A DNA stretch of 64,000 bases from Agromyces subbeticus DSM 16689 (GCF_000421565.1 NZ_ATXG01000006.1:1-64000); one strand, 5' to 3'. Counted from the first letter of the stretch, positions 16,813 to 25,065 are shown. The notes: generated by a model from the sequence alone, not told the origin. A program made the numbers and translations.

Positions 16813-17439
16813 TTACTCCGTTCTTCCGAGATTGACGCCGAGGGAGATGTTGAACCCCAGACCGTTCCGGGCCAGGCCCATCTCCAGCAAGCTCGCGCTC
16901 TCCAACCAGTGCGCCATGCTCAGGTCGCCGGCGTCTCGAGGGCGAAGTCCGAGGCTGGCGATGAACGCCGAGACGCTCGCCTTGGCCCGTCTGTCATCGC
17001 CGGCCATGAACACATCCACGGGGTCGCCCGAGGCGAGGACGTGGCTGAAGAGGGTGTTGAACGCCTTCACGACGTGGGTGCTGGCGGGCGCGGCGTCGGC
17101 GACCATCTGCGCGACGGAGGTGTCGTGAGGCACGGCCAGCCCGGTGGCGTCGGCGTTGAAGGGGTTCGTGATGTCGACGACGATCTTGTCGGCCAGCCCC
17201 TCCCCGTACTCGCTGACGACCGGCACGGCGCCCGCGAACAGCACGGCGAGAATGACGATGTCCCCGCTCGGCGCGGCGCCCCACGCTCCGGTTGTAGCGC
17301 CGTTGCCGAGCGCCCGGGCCAGGGCGCCAGCTTTGTCCGCGTCCCGACCGATGACCTCGACGGTGTTGCCTCCCTTGAGGGCGAGGGCGCCGATGGCTCT
17401 GGCTATGCTGCCCGAGCCGATGATGCTGATGTTGCTCAC
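16813..17439 (-). CDS. NADPH-dependent F420 reductase-like protein (paralogue B)
   Basis: The 208-residue paralogue of the protein at 15251-15868 has SIIGSGSIARAIGALAL, EVIGRDADKAGALARALG, GDIVILAV and VVKAFNTLFSHVLASG. An ATG at 17454 exists, but its codons 2-4 (AAGGAG) form an ideal ribosome site for the GTG at 17439, which I take as the start. It leads an operon with the SDR at 16076 and is divergent from a TetR gene. The 17501-17553 inverted repeats sit in the shared promoter region, which points to TetR control. Confidence 0.82.
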   Translation of the reverse strand: MSNISIIGSGSIARAIGALALKGGNTVEVIGRDADKAGALARALGNGATTGAWGAAPSGDIVILAVLFAGAVPVVSEYGEGLADKIVVDITNPFNADATGLAVPHDTSVAQMVADAAPASTHVVKAFNTLFSHVLASGDPVDVFMAGDDRRAKASVSAFIASLGLRPRDAGDLSMAHWLESASLLEMGLARNGLGFNISLGVNLGRTE

Positions 17440-17500
17440 TTTGTGCTCCTTCATGTGTCTGTTCGGTTGGCCTTCGGGTTCTCGCTGGGCTCCATTCGTG

Positions 17501-17553
17501 CCTCAAGTTGAGGTACCCCTCCGGATATTTGGATTGAACCGGAGGGGTGCCTC
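17501..17553. promoter_or_regulatory. Divergent promoter region with two inverted repeats (TetR operator candidates)
   Basis: CCTCAAGTTGAGG (17501-17513) is a perfect palindrome. Overlapping it, GAGGTACCCCTCCGG (17510-17524) and CCGGAGGGGTGCCTC (17539-17553) are 15-base inverted arms with one mismatch around a 14-base A/T-rich centre. The region lies between the reductase-SDR operon and the rightward TetR gene, 60-130 bases from each start, the normal place for an operator repressing both. Confidence 0.55.
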
Positions 17554-17633
17554 ATCTATTCCGAGTGACGGCGCGAAGTTCGCGGGGGAACCAGACCGGA
17601 GGCAGCCCTCGGCTTCCGGGGTACATTGGCAGC

Positions 17634-18296
17634 GTGAGCACCAGCGACATCGAGCCGGCGCCGAGGCCCCGGCGCCGGGATGCCCAAGAGCGCCATGACC
17701 GGCTCATCGTCGCGGCACAGCGCGAGTTCGCCGCTCGAGGCGTGGATGCCTCGTTGGAGAAGATCGCTCGCGACGCGGATGTCGCCATCGGCACGCTGTA
17801 TCGCCACTTCCCGACTCGCCTCGACCTGCTCTTGGCTGCCCTCGAGCCTCGACTTCGGGAGTTCAGCGAAGGATCCAAGAAGGCACTGGAGATCGACGAT
17901 CCGTGGCAGGGGTTCGTCTCCTACCTCGAGAACCTGTTTCGCGTGCAGGCGGGCGACCGAGGTTTCAACGACTTCCTCTCCCGCCGCTTCCCCGGCAGCG
18001 CTGACACCGAACGCATCCATGACCAGATGTGTCGACAGATCGACGACGTGCTCACCCGAGCCCAAGAAGCCGGCGAGGCGCGCGCCGACATCACGCTGGC
18101 CGACATCGTCAACCTCATCTGGTCGAACGGCCGCATGATCGACGCCACCAGCACCACCGCCCCCAACGCGTGGCGGCGTCAACTCCACCTCATGCTCGAC
18201 GCCTACCGCGCTCAGCGTGCGCATCCGATTCCCGAGCCACCGATGACGGAACAGCAGCTCTACGACGCCATGGTGCGCCTCAGCACGGCGGGCTGA
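17634..18296 (+). CDS. TetR/AcrR family transcriptional regulator
   Basis: The 220-residue regulator shows a TetR HTH (QREFAARGVDASLEKIAR, then AIGTLYRHFPTRLDLLLAAL), close in kind to the regulator at 13532-14098. The GTG at 17634 (VSTSDIEP) is taken as the start; longer forms back to 17547 would run into the operator. The C-terminal half (NGRMIDATST...) is the ligand-binding domain. It is divergent from the reductase-SDR operon and probably represses it and itself through the 17501-17553 repeats. Confidence 0.87.
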   Translation: MSTSDIEPAPRPRRRDAQERHDRLIVAAQREFAARGVDASLEKIARDADVAIGTLYRHFPTRLDLLLAALEPRLREFSEGSKKALEIDDPWQGFVSYLENLFRVQAGDRGFNDFLSRRFPGSADTERIHDQMCRQIDDVLTRAQEAGEARADITLADIVNLIWSNGRMIDATSTTAPNAWRRQLHLMLDAYRAQRAHPIPEPPMTEQQLYDAMVRLSTAG

Positions 18297-18317
18297 GCAG
18301 TCACCTCTGCAGCATCG

Positions 18318-18713
18318 CTAGGCGACCTTGTCGGCGTGCCGGTGCACGACGCGCCAGCCGACCGGCTCGAGCCGGTATACCTGAGTGGCGCGCAGGGTGA
18401 AGGTGCGCGGCGCTCCGTCGATCGACGCCGAGACGCGCTCGTAGCCCACGGTGTAGGCCATCTCGCCGCGCACGTCGAAGGCGATCAACTCGAACGCGTA
18501 GTCGGCGCAGTTCGAGAAGCTCGCCGAAAGCTCTGCGAACGCGTCGACCAGCTCTGCGCGATCGGCGGCGTTGCGCCAGGCACCGAGCACAGTGACCGGC
18601 TCGCCCTCCGACCAGATCGCGCGGCGCGGGCCGTCGTCGCCGTCGAACATCGCACGCTCGGCCCGCACGAACTCGCTGTGCAGCCACACCAGGAACTCTT
18701 CGCGGTCGCTCAT
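18318..18713 (-). CDS. SnoaL/NTF2-like domain protein
   Basis: The 131-residue protein looks like a cone-shaped SnoaL/DUF4440 fold: MFDGDDGPRRAIWSEGEPVTVLG, a SFSNCADYAFELIAFDVRGEMAYTVG strand region, and FTLRATQVYRLEPVGWRVVHRHAD at the end. This wWRVvHrH ending is typical of proteins that bind small organic molecules or act as ketosteroid-isomerase-like enzymes. ATG 18713 is preceded by GAGAGG. It is convergent with the preceding TetR gene and divergent from the fosX-like gene. Confidence 0.78.
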   Translation of the reverse strand: MSDREEFLVWLHSEFVRAERAMFDGDDGPRRAIWSEGEPVTVLGAWRNAADRAELVDAFAELSASFSNCADYAFELIAFDVRGEMAYTVGYERVSASIDGAPRTFTLRATQVYRLEPVGWRVVHRHADKVA

Positions 18714-18788
18714 GCCTCTCAGAATGCTCCGGTCTGCCGCCGCGCACAATCACCAAGGCACCGGCTCCACCGCGGGTATCGTGATCGG

Positions 18789-19232
18789 GTGAACAGCACC
18801 GGTCTCAGCCATGTCACCTTCATCGTTCGCGATCTCGACCGCATGGAGCAGGTGTTGACCGCCGTGCTCGGCGCAGTGCGTGTCTACGACAGCGGCTCCG
18901 AGACGTTCTCGCTCTCGGAGGAACGGTTCTTCCTCATCGGCGATGGCGATGCTGCGACGTGGGTCGCCATCATGCGCGGTGACTCGGAGCTGCCGCGCAC
19001 CTACAACCACGTCGCGTTCCAGGTGCAGCGGGAGGATCTGCAGTCGCTGCGGGCGACGATCGCCGGACTCGGGCTCGACCTCCGTCCGCCGCGCTCGCGG
19101 GTCGCGGGCGAAGGTGACTCCATCTACTTCTACGACGACGACGGTCACCTCTTCGAGCTGCATGCCGGCTCGCTGCGCGAACGACTCGCGGAGTACTCGC
19201 CGAGCACGTCAGGTGGCCACGGCGCGCCCTGA
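18789..19232 (+). CDS. fosX: FosX family fosfomycin-resistance hydrolase
   Basis: The 147-residue VOC-fold enzyme has SHVTFIVRDL at the N-terminus, DSGSETFSLSEERFFLIG, RTYNHVAFQVQ and SIYFYDDDGHLFELHAGS. The metal ligands of the family are present (His8, His74, Glu123), and a Glu occupies the catalytic-base position of FosX (Glu44/45), which separates it from thiol-transferring FosA/FosB. It is expected to hydrate the epoxide of fosfomycin in the cytoplasm. The GTG at 18789 gives the family's usual length; the in-frame sequence further upstream overlaps the opposite-strand SnoaL gene and is not coding. Confidence 0.88.
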   Translation: MNSTGLSHVTFIVRDLDRMEQVLTAVLGAVRVYDSGSETFSLSEERFFLIGDGDAATWVAIMRGDSELPRTYNHVAFQVQREDLQSLRATIAGLGLDLRPPRSRVAGEGDSIYFYDDDGHLFELHAGSLRERLAEYSPSTSGGHGAP

Positions 19233-19260
19233 CCCAGCAACCGCCCTGCTGTAAGCGGCG

Positions 19261-19284
19261 GTACCGAAGTACCGAAGTACCGGA
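19261..19284. repeat. Short tandem repeat, three 8-bp units
   Basis: GTACCGAA GTACCGAA GTACCGGA lies between the fosX-like stop codon and the terminator. It is too short to have an assigned role and may be polymorphic. Confidence 0.6.
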
Positions 19285-19295
19285 CGATGCAGACA

Positions 19296-19335
19296 CGAAC
19301 GCCCGGCCCCCACGAGGAGGGCGGCCGGGCGCTCG
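19296..19335. terminator. Terminator hairpin between convergent fosX- and ycnI-like genes
   Basis: CGAACGCCCGGCC (19296-19308) pairs with GGCCGGGCGCTCG (19323-19335) with a single mismatch. The outer sequence resembles the terminator at 7998-8036. It sits between two converging genes and can end transcription from both sides. Confidence 0.7.
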
Positions 19336-19353
19336 CCGCATTCGAGCCGAAGG

Positions 19354-20097
19354 CTACGCCTGCTTCTTGCCCCGTCGCGCGGTGATCGCGAGCACGACGC
19401 CGATCGCACCGACGAGCAGGCCGCCGATGCCGAGCACCCGTGCGAGCACGTCGTCACTCGAACCGGTGGCGTTCTCGGATGCCGCCGCACCCGTGGTGTC
19501 GGCCTCGTGCTCGGCCGGGGCATCCGCTGCGACCGCCGCGCCGTGGCCGTCGCCCGTCGCCTCGGTGACCGTGACCACGGGGGCGGGATGCTCAGGCTCC
19601 GCCTCGCCCGCCTCGGCGATGGCGCTCCAGTCGGTCTGGCCCTCGGTGCACTCCTGCAGTACCGGGAAGGCCAGGGTCTCGCCCGCGGCATCCGCCGGCA
19701 GCTGCAGCGACAGCTCTATGACGTCGCGCAGTTCGCTCGGCAGCGGGGTGACCGCCGTGTAGACGACCGAGCTCACGCGCTCGGTGATGTTCGCGCCGTG
19801 CGAGTCCTTGCGCGGCGCGTCGAGCTGCTCGACGACCTTCTCGATCGTCCAGCCCGGGTTGACGGTGGGAGTGACCCGGTCGATGCCCTCGGGCATCGTG
19901 AACGTGAGCCGCGTGGTGGGGCTCTCGCCGCAGCCGTGCGGTGTGCCGAAGCTCAGCACGGTGTAGGCGCCGGCGGCGGTGTCGCTGGGGTCGACGTTGA
20001 CGTGGGCGCTCGCCGCGAGCGGGGCGGCGAGCGCGAGGGCGGTGCCTGCGCCGAGGGCGAGGGCGGCGGCGAGGGTCGTGCGAATCCTGGGGTTCAT
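19354..20097 (-). CDS. YcnI-family (DUF1775) copper-associated membrane-anchored protein
   Basis: The 247-residue protein has a signal peptide ending in ASA followed by HVNVDP. The N-terminal His exposed by cleavage, together with downstream residues, forms the copper site of the YcnI family. The conserved core includes YTVLSFGTPHGCGESPTTRL, GWTIEK and PVLQECTEGQTDWS. A His/Glu/Ala-rich linker leads to a single C-terminal helix (VLGIGGLLVGAIGVVLAI) and a basic RRGKK tail, so it is anchored facing outside. It follows a His-containing membrane gene on the same strand (74 bases apart). Role: copper handling at the cell surface, by family knowledge. Confidence 0.9.
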   Translation of the reverse strand: MNPRIRTTLAAALALGAGTALALAAPLAASAHVNVDPSDTAAGAYTVLSFGTPHGCGESPTTRLTFTMPEGIDRVTPTVNPGWTIEKVVEQLDAPRKDSHGANITERVSSVVYTAVTPLPSELRDVIELSLQLPADAAGETLAFPVLQECTEGQTDWSAIAEAGEAEPEHPAPVVTVTEATGDGHGAAVAADAPAEHEADTTGAAASENATGSSDDVLARVLGIGGLLVGAIGVVLAITARRGKKQA

Positions 20098-20171
20098 GTC
20101 TCTGCTTTCAGGGGTGTGCGAACGGGCACACGATCGACGTGTGGTTCGTAGCGTTCGCGAATGCGGATGTG

Positions 20172-20813
20172 TCAGCGTGTCGCCGCGAGCGCGGCGAGGT
20201 GCTGACGTGGCGGGCCGCGGTACCGCAGAGCAGTGCAGAGCAGAGAGGTGGCATCGGGGCCGACGTCGCGCGGCGCGGCCGGCGCGAGATGCGCCCGCAG
20301 TGGCGGCACGAGCGGTGCGGCGAGCACGATGCGGGCGATTCGGATGCCGCGGGCCGCGAAGCGCACGGCGTCGTGCATGCGATCGGCGAGCGCCACCGCG
20401 AGGATCGTGAGCAGGGCGGCGACGGCGTGTGCCACGAGCATGGCGGGGCCGAAGTGCTCATCGTGCACGGGAGCGGCGCTCGAGAAGAACGACCCCGCGC
20501 CCGATGAGTGGTGCTGGCCGGAAGCCGGCGACGGGGCAGGCGCAGAGCCGATCGCTCCCGCCCTCGGGGTCAGCGAGTAGAGCGCGTGCAGCGCGAGCTG
20601 GGCACCGACGGCGGCGAGCGCCGCGCGCGGCGTGCTCTGTCGGCCGCCGACGATCACGATCGCGAACGGCGCCGAGAACGCCAGGGCCAACGCGATGGTC
20701 ACGGCCCCGGGCGGCGAGCCCCCGCCGACCGTGTGCGCGAGCGAGGCGAACACGATCGCGGTGCCGGCGACGGTGAGCGCCCGCATCACCTGAGCGCCAC
20801 GACGGATCTGCAC
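20172..20813 (-). CDS. Multi-spanning membrane protein with His-rich loop, partner of YcnI-like protein
   Basis: The 213-residue protein has about four to five hydrophobic segments (ALTVAGTAIVFASLAHTV, VTIALALAFSAPFAIVIVG, AALAAVGAQLALHALYSL, FGPAMLVAHAVAALLTILAVAL). The loop between the third and fourth carries His-rich ASGQHHSSG and APVHDEHFGP, which could bind metal. I do not recognise a named family. The start is GTG 20813 or ATG 20786; neither has a strong ribosome site. It precedes the ycnI-like gene, where putative copper membrane proteins are usual, so a role in copper traffic is inferred. Confidence 0.7.
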   Translation of the reverse strand: MQIRRGAQVMRALTVAGTAIVFASLAHTVGGGSPPGAVTIALALAFSAPFAIVIVGGRQSTPRAALAAVGAQLALHALYSLTPRAGAIGSAPAPSPASGQHHSSGAGSFFSSAAPVHDEHFGPAMLVAHAVAALLTILAVALADRMHDAVRFAARGIRIARIVLAAPLVPPLRAHLAPAAPRDVGPDATSLLCTALRYRGPPRQHLAALAATR

Positions 20814-20863
20814 CCTGCGAGTCTACGGTTGCGGCATCGATTGCCGAAGCGCAATGCGGCGGA

Positions 20864-21532
20864 TCACGGCTGATGCGGCGGCGAGCTGCGGCGCTTGCGC
20901 TCGTGCGCCCAGATCGCGAGCTCGACGCGATTGCGCGCATCGACCTTCGTCATGATGCTCGCGAGGTGGGTCTTCACGGTGCTGAGCGAGATGTGCAGCT
21001 CGCTGCCGATCTCGGCGTTGCCGAGCCCCCGAGCGACGGCGGCGAGCACGTCTTCCTCGCGCTCGGTGAGCGGCGACGACAGGTCGGTTGCCGGCTCGGC
21101 GGCGGAACCGGCGAACGCCTCGATGAGGCGCACGGTGACGTTCGGGTCGATGAGCGCATCGCCTCGAGCAGCGGCGTGCACCGCCTCGCTGAGCAGCACG
21201 GCACCGGCGTTCTTCAGCAGAAAGCCGCGGGCGCCGGCGCGCAGCGCGGCGTAGACGTACTCGTCGAGGTCGAACGTCGTGATCACGACCACGGGCAACG
21301 GGTCGGCGACGCCGGGCCCCGCGAGCTGCCGGGTCGCTTCGAGACCGTCGGTCACCGGCATCCGAATGTCGATCAGGCAGACATCGGGTCGGATGCGTCG
21401 CGCGAGCGCCACGGCCGCTGCCCCATCGGATGCCTCGCCGACGACCTCGATGCCCGGCTGCGCGTCGAGGATCATGCGCAGCCCAGCGCGAATCAGCTCC
21501 TGGTCGTCGGCGATCAGCACCCGCACGCTCAT
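20864..21532 (-). CDS. NarL/FixJ-type response regulator
   Basis: The 222-residue regulator has a receiver domain (VRVLIADDQELIRAGLRMIL, phospho-acceptor Asp55 in CLIDIRMP, VVVITTFDLDEYVYAAL, FLLKNAG). A C-terminal LuxR-type HTH follows (LTEREEDVLAAVARGLGNAEIGSELHIS...VKTHLASIMTKV). Its ATG overlaps the stop codon of the sensor kinase gene (ATGA), so translation is coupled. Its signal and target genes are unknown; the DUF2306 gene at the head of the operon is the obvious candidate for joint control. Confidence 0.94.
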   Translation of the reverse strand: MSVRVLIADDQELIRAGLRMILDAQPGIEVVGEASDGAAAVALARRIRPDVCLIDIRMPVTDGLEATRQLAGPGVADPLPVVVITTFDLDEYVYAALRAGARGFLLKNAGAVLLSEAVHAAARGDALIDPNVTVRLIEAFAGSAAEPATDLSSPLTEREEDVLAAVARGLGNAEIGSELHISLSTVKTHLASIMTKVDARNRVELAIWAHERKRRSSPPHQP

Positions 21533-22659
21533 GCCGACCATCCCGCCCGCGGCAGCACGGCCGTCACGGCCCATCCGCCACCAGGAATCGCGCCCGCCTG
21601 GCATGTGCCGCCCAGCAGCGCAGCACGCTCGGCCATGCCGGTGAGCCCGTAGCCGGGCAGAGCGGATGCCGCGGGCGCGCCGTCGTCGCGAACGTCGAGC
21701 CGAACCCCGGCCCCGTCGACGTGCACGCGCACCACGACGCGCGTCGCCCCGCGGGCGTGCCGCCGGGCGTTCGTCACCGCCTCCTGCGCGAGCCGGTACA
21801 CCGCGGCGCCGACCGCCGGCGGCAGCGCATCGAACTCGCCCTCGACGTGCACCTCGACCGCGGGGCCGCCAGCCTCCGATCGGGCGAGCGCTGCGAGGTC
21901 GGAGGCGCCGGGCACGGGCGCGAGCCCCGCGGCATCCGCTCGCCTGAGCACCCGCACCATCGAGCGCATCTCGTCGAGCGTGCGCGACGCCTCGACCTCG
22001 ATGACGCGCAGCACCTCGGCCGCGGCATCCGGATCATGCGGTGCCACCGCTGTGCCCGCCTGCGCCTGGATCGCGATCGCCGACACGTGGTGCGCGACCG
22101 TGTCGTGCAGGTCTCGCGCGAGCTGCTCGCGCTCGAGCGACCGCACGCGGTCGAGCTCGCGCGACTTCGCCGACGCGCGCCAGCGGAACGCGACGCCCAG
22201 GGTGACCGTCAGCACCACCACCGCGAGGCCGCCGATGAGGTCGACGGGCGTCATGACGCGGTACAGCAGGGAGAGGAACGAATTGGCCACGACGATCGCG
22301 CCGCCCGCGAGCATCGCTCGACCGGTGCCCCAGCGCATCACCGCGTAGACGAGCACGAGGAAGTACGCGGTCGTGATGAATTGCGGCTCACCGCCAACGA
22401 CCACGCTGACCACGGCGCCGACGGCGAAGGCGATCGCGACCATGGCGAGCGGCCGGGTGCGGCGCCACAGCAGCGTTGGCACGAGGGCGATGAGCACGAT
22501 CGCCCAGATCCAGCGCCACGGCACGTCGGGCCGGGCTGCCGCCTCGATCAGCACGAGGGGCGGAATGACGCCGACGAGCAGCCAGTCGCGCCAGACTCGG
22601 CGAGGCGGCCGGGGTGATGCCGCCGGTGCGTCCCACAACGCGCGGAGTGGGCTCGTCAT
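21529..22659 (-). CDS. Two-component sensor histidine kinase (HisKA_3 type)
   Basis: The 376-residue kinase has four to five N-terminal membrane segments (from RDWLLVGVIPPLVLIEA to LIGGLAVVVLTVTLGV), then the dimerisation/phosphoacceptor helix EREQLARDLHDTVAHHVSAI with His185. The C-terminal ATP-binding domain contains VRDDGAPA and GYGLTGMAERAALLGG. It has no large extracellular sensor domain, so it probably senses membrane state or a membrane partner. ATG 22659 begins five bases after the DUF2306 gene ends, and its stop overlaps the response-regulator start. Confidence 0.93.
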   Translation of the reverse strand: MTSPLRALWDAPAASPRPPRRVWRDWLLVGVIPPLVLIEAAARPDVPWRWIWAIVLIALVPTLLWRRTRPLAMVAIAFAVGAVVSVVVGGEPQFITTAYFLVLVYAVMRWGTGRAMLAGGAIVVANSFLSLLYRVMTPVDLIGGLAVVVLTVTLGVAFRWRASAKSRELDRVRSLEREQLARDLHDTVAHHVSAIAIQAQAGTAVAPHDPDAAAEVLRVIEVEASRTLDEMRSMVRVLRRADAAGLAPVPGASDLAALARSEAGGPAVEVHVEGEFDALPPAVGAAVYRLAQEAVTNARRHARGATRVVVRVHVDGAGVRLDVRDDGAPAASALPGYGLTGMAERAALLGGTCQAGAIPGGGWAVTAVLPRAGWSA

Positions 22660-22663
22660 GCCC

Positions 22664-23356
22664 TCATGATAGGCGGGCACGTGCCGCCGCCGACCGTTGT
22701 GCCCTGCGGCGGATGATGACCTCGGCGATCACGAGGTTGATCACCCATCCGGCGCCCATCAACATTGCGTGAGCGAGTTCGGCGGGCGGGCCGAACACGG
22801 CCGTCCACGGGAGCAGCGTGAAGACCTGCGTGCCGGCGCCGAGGCCGATCGCATACGCACGCGTCATCCAGGCGCTGTGGGTGCGCACGTCGCCGCGGCG
22901 AATCGCGAGGAAGGCGACGACGATGCCGGCGGCCATCGCAGCGCCGAAGACGAGGCGCATCGTGAAGAGCACTCCGCTGCCGGTCGCCGGAATGTCGTAG
23001 AAGAGTGTCATCCAGAGCGCGGAGAGCGCCGAGATGAGCCCGGCGAGCGCCACGATGCGTCCGGCGATGCGGTGCCAGCGACGGCGACGCAGCGACGGCG
23101 CGAACTGCAGTGCGCCGAGCACGAGGAACACGACCGAGCTGACGATGTGCACGATCACGGGGGCGGGCGAGTCGAAGAACCGCGCGTTGGCGGCGGTCAC
23201 CGCCGCGCCGCCCGTGAGCTCGGTGAGACGCGCGGCGCCACCCGCGATCGGCACGAGGCTGAGCGCGATGAGCCCCGCGGGGGCCAGCCACTCGGGGCGC
23301 CCTCGGGGTGGTCGGCTCGGGGCACGTGGCGTTCGCGTCTTCGATGCAGTGGTCAT
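22664..23356 (-). CDS. DUF2306 membrane protein
   Basis: The 230-residue protein has six or so membrane helices: APAGLIALSLVPIAGGAARL, then PVIVHIVSSVVFLVLGALQF, and RRWHRIAGRIVALAGLISAL. The arrangement H-x-RW-H-R-I-A-G is typical of DUF2306 proteins, which may bind haem or another cofactor through conserved His. It heads an operon with the kinase (5-base gap) and the response regulator. A palindrome lies upstream at 23415-23430. Confidence 0.82.
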   Translation of the reverse strand: MTTASKTRTPRAPSRPPRGRPEWLAPAGLIALSLVPIAGGAARLTELTGGAAVTAANARFFDSPAPVIVHIVSSVVFLVLGALQFAPSLRRRRWHRIAGRIVALAGLISALSALWMTLFYDIPATGSGVLFTMRLVFGAAMAAGIVVAFLAIRRGDVRTHSAWMTRAYAIGLGAGTQVFTLLPWTAVFGPPAELAHAMLMGAGWVINLVIAEVIIRRRAQRSAAARARLS

Positions 23357-23414
23357 GCCTCGATGCTGGCGCCACAGTGCCGACGCCCGCTTCGGCCACG
23401 TGGTCCGAACCGCC

Positions 23415-23430
23415 TCGGCCGTTCGGCCGA
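23415..23430. promoter_or_regulatory. Palindrome upstream of the DUF2306/two-component operon
   Basis: TCGGCCG-TT-CGGCCGA is a perfect inverted repeat between the CPBP protease stop (23465) and the DUF2306 start (23356). It could be a weak terminator for the upstream gene or a regulator site for the operon; the sequence does not decide. Confidence 0.35.
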
Positions 23431-23464
23431 TGCGCGTCAGGCTACGACGCGGGCTCGCCGTCGC

Positions 23465-24337
23465 TCAGGCAAGCGCCCTCTCGGGTTCGCGGAGGCCGTA
23501 GACGTCGGTGCGGTCGATGCGCCCGCGCACGAAGATGATCGCGATGACCGCCATCACGACGACCGCACCGTTCTCGAGATTCGCGATGCCCACGAGCGGT
23601 CCGGGGTGCAAGGAGGAATCGGCAGCCGTGTCGATGCCGCCGGAGAGCAGGATCAGGCTGGGGTCGGTCGAGGCGTGCAGCAGGATCGGCCAGATCAGGT
23701 TGCCGGTCACCCGCAACGTCACGTACATGATCACACCGAACGCGAAGGCGTACCCCACGGTCAAGGCGACGACGAGCGGCGGCTGGCCCGACAGGATGTT
23801 TCCCGAGTGCAGCAGTCCGAAGATCAGCGACGACAACAGCATGACGGATCGCTCGCCGTAGCCGCCGCGGCGGAGCAGGTCGACGGCGAAGCCGCGGGTG
23901 GCCAGCTCTTCGGTGAACCCGATGCAGAGGCCGGCGACGAGCACCGCGACCACGGCACCGGCATCCCATGCGGCGTAGTCCACGCTCACGAAGCGAAGGA
24001 TGTTGAAGATCACGAGCACGATCACGATCGCCCACATCCACCACGAACCGCGGATGGGCTGGCGGCCGAAGAGCTCTTTCAACCATCCGAGTGACCACGC
24101 GAAGAGCAGGAGCAGCAGGCCGGCGACGACGATGGGGGCGGCAAGGGTGATCAGCACGCTCTGCGCGTTCGCGTACACGTTCTCGTCGACGAGGTGGCCG
24201 AAGAGCGCACCGATCGCGAGCCCCGCCAGTTCGTACAGCCCCCAGTAGACGGCCGCGAGCACGAGCGCCTTCCACCATCCGCCGCGGTCCCAGAAACGCC
24301 CCCAGGCCGATCGCGACTCGAGCTGCTGGTGCGTCAT
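23465..24337 (-). CDS. CPBP family intramembrane metalloprotease
   Basis: The 290-residue protein has about eight membrane segments and the three CPBP (Abi) motifs: FTEELATRGFAVDLL with the glutamate pair, the middle FGLLHSGNIL with His, and the last LLHASTDPSL. Members are related to eukaryotic Rce1 proteases; in bacteria they act in peptide maturation or self-immunity, but the substrate cannot be read from the sequence. ATG 24337 follows GAGGGG. It stands on its own behind the methyltransferase gene on the same strand. Confidence 0.9.
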   Translation of the reverse strand: MTHQQLESRSAWGRFWDRGGWWKALVLAAVYWGLYELAGLAIGALFGHLVDENVYANAQSVLITLAAPIVVAGLLLLLFAWSLGWLKELFGRQPIRGSWWMWAIVIVLVIFNILRFVSVDYAAWDAGAVVAVLVAGLCIGFTEELATRGFAVDLLRRGGYGERSVMLLSSLIFGLLHSGNILSGQPPLVVALTVGYAFAFGVIMYVTLRVTGNLIWPILLHASTDPSLILLSGGIDTAADSSLHPGPLVGIANLENGAVVVMAVIAIIFVRGRIDRTDVYGLREPERALA

Positions 24338-24387
24338 GAGTTGTCCCCTCGGATCCAGCCCCTGCAACCGAAGCTCCTGCCGAAAGA

Positions 24388-25065
24388 CTATTGCTCGAAA
24401 GTGCCTTGGCTCGGTCGGCGGCGCGCGAGCAGCGTGGCGTCGTGCACGTCGAGGGTGACGCCGTCGCGCACCATCGTTCGCGGGCGCTGCTCGACCACGA
24501 TGGGCTCGAAGTCGGCGGGCAACGCCGGTACCAGTTCTTCGGCGAGGAACATCGCGTCGCGATGGCTCTTCGTCAGCTGCGTGAACACCCCCGACGGCGC
24601 GTGGCCGACGACGAGCAAGTGCCCGCCGGGACCAACGGCGTGCGCCAGCCGGCGCGCGACATCCGTCATTCCACCGTCTGGCGGATGCAGGAAGTGAGTC
24701 GTGACCAGATCGTAGGATCGGCCGTCGGCTGCGAACTCGCGGGCGTCGACCTGCCACCACTCGGTGCGGTCGGCGACGCCGGCCTCCTCGGCATGTCGCG
24801 CGGCACGGGCGAGCCCATTGGCCGAGAAGTCGGCGCCCGTGACGTGCCACCCCTGCCGGGCCAGCCAGATCACGTCGCCGCCCTCGCCGCAGCCGACGTC
24901 GAGTGCGGTGCCCGGGCTGAGCTTCGACGCCTCGGCCACGAGTTGCGCGTTGGGCTTGCCGCTCCACACGTTCTGGCCGCCCGAGTATCGCTCTTCCCAG
25001 CTCTCGGGCTCGAACATCTCGGTCGGTTCGGCGCCAGCCTCGTGCCGGTGGTCGTGCTCAGTCAT
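24388..25065 (-). CDS. Class I SAM-dependent methyltransferase
   Basis: The 225-residue enzyme begins with a His/Glu-rich leader (MTEHDHRHEAG), then ESWEERYSGGQNVWSGKPN. SAM motif I is ALDVGCGEGGDVIWLARQG, the acidic strand GADFSANGL and the next motif YDLVTTHFLHPPDG. The pattern fits tellurite- or thiopurine-methyltransferase-like and other small-molecule methylases. GGAAGG lies eight bases ahead of ATG 25065. Its substrate is unknown. Confidence 0.87.
   Translation of the reverse strand: MTEHDHRHEAGAEPTEMFEPESWEERYSGGQNVWSGKPNAQLVAEASKLSPGTALDVGCGEGGDVIWLARQGWHVTGADFSANGLARAARHAEEAGVADRTEWWQVDAREFAADGRSYDLVTTHFLHPPDGGMTDVARRLAHAVGPGGHLLVVGHAPSGVFTQLTKSHRDAMFLAEELVPALPADFEPIVVEQRPRTMVRDGVTLDVHDATLLARRRPSQGTFEQ

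Noticed and set aside
18336..18788. N-terminal extension of the fosX-like gene
   Set aside because: This part is antisense to the SnoaL-like gene, and all FosX motifs begin after GTG 18789.
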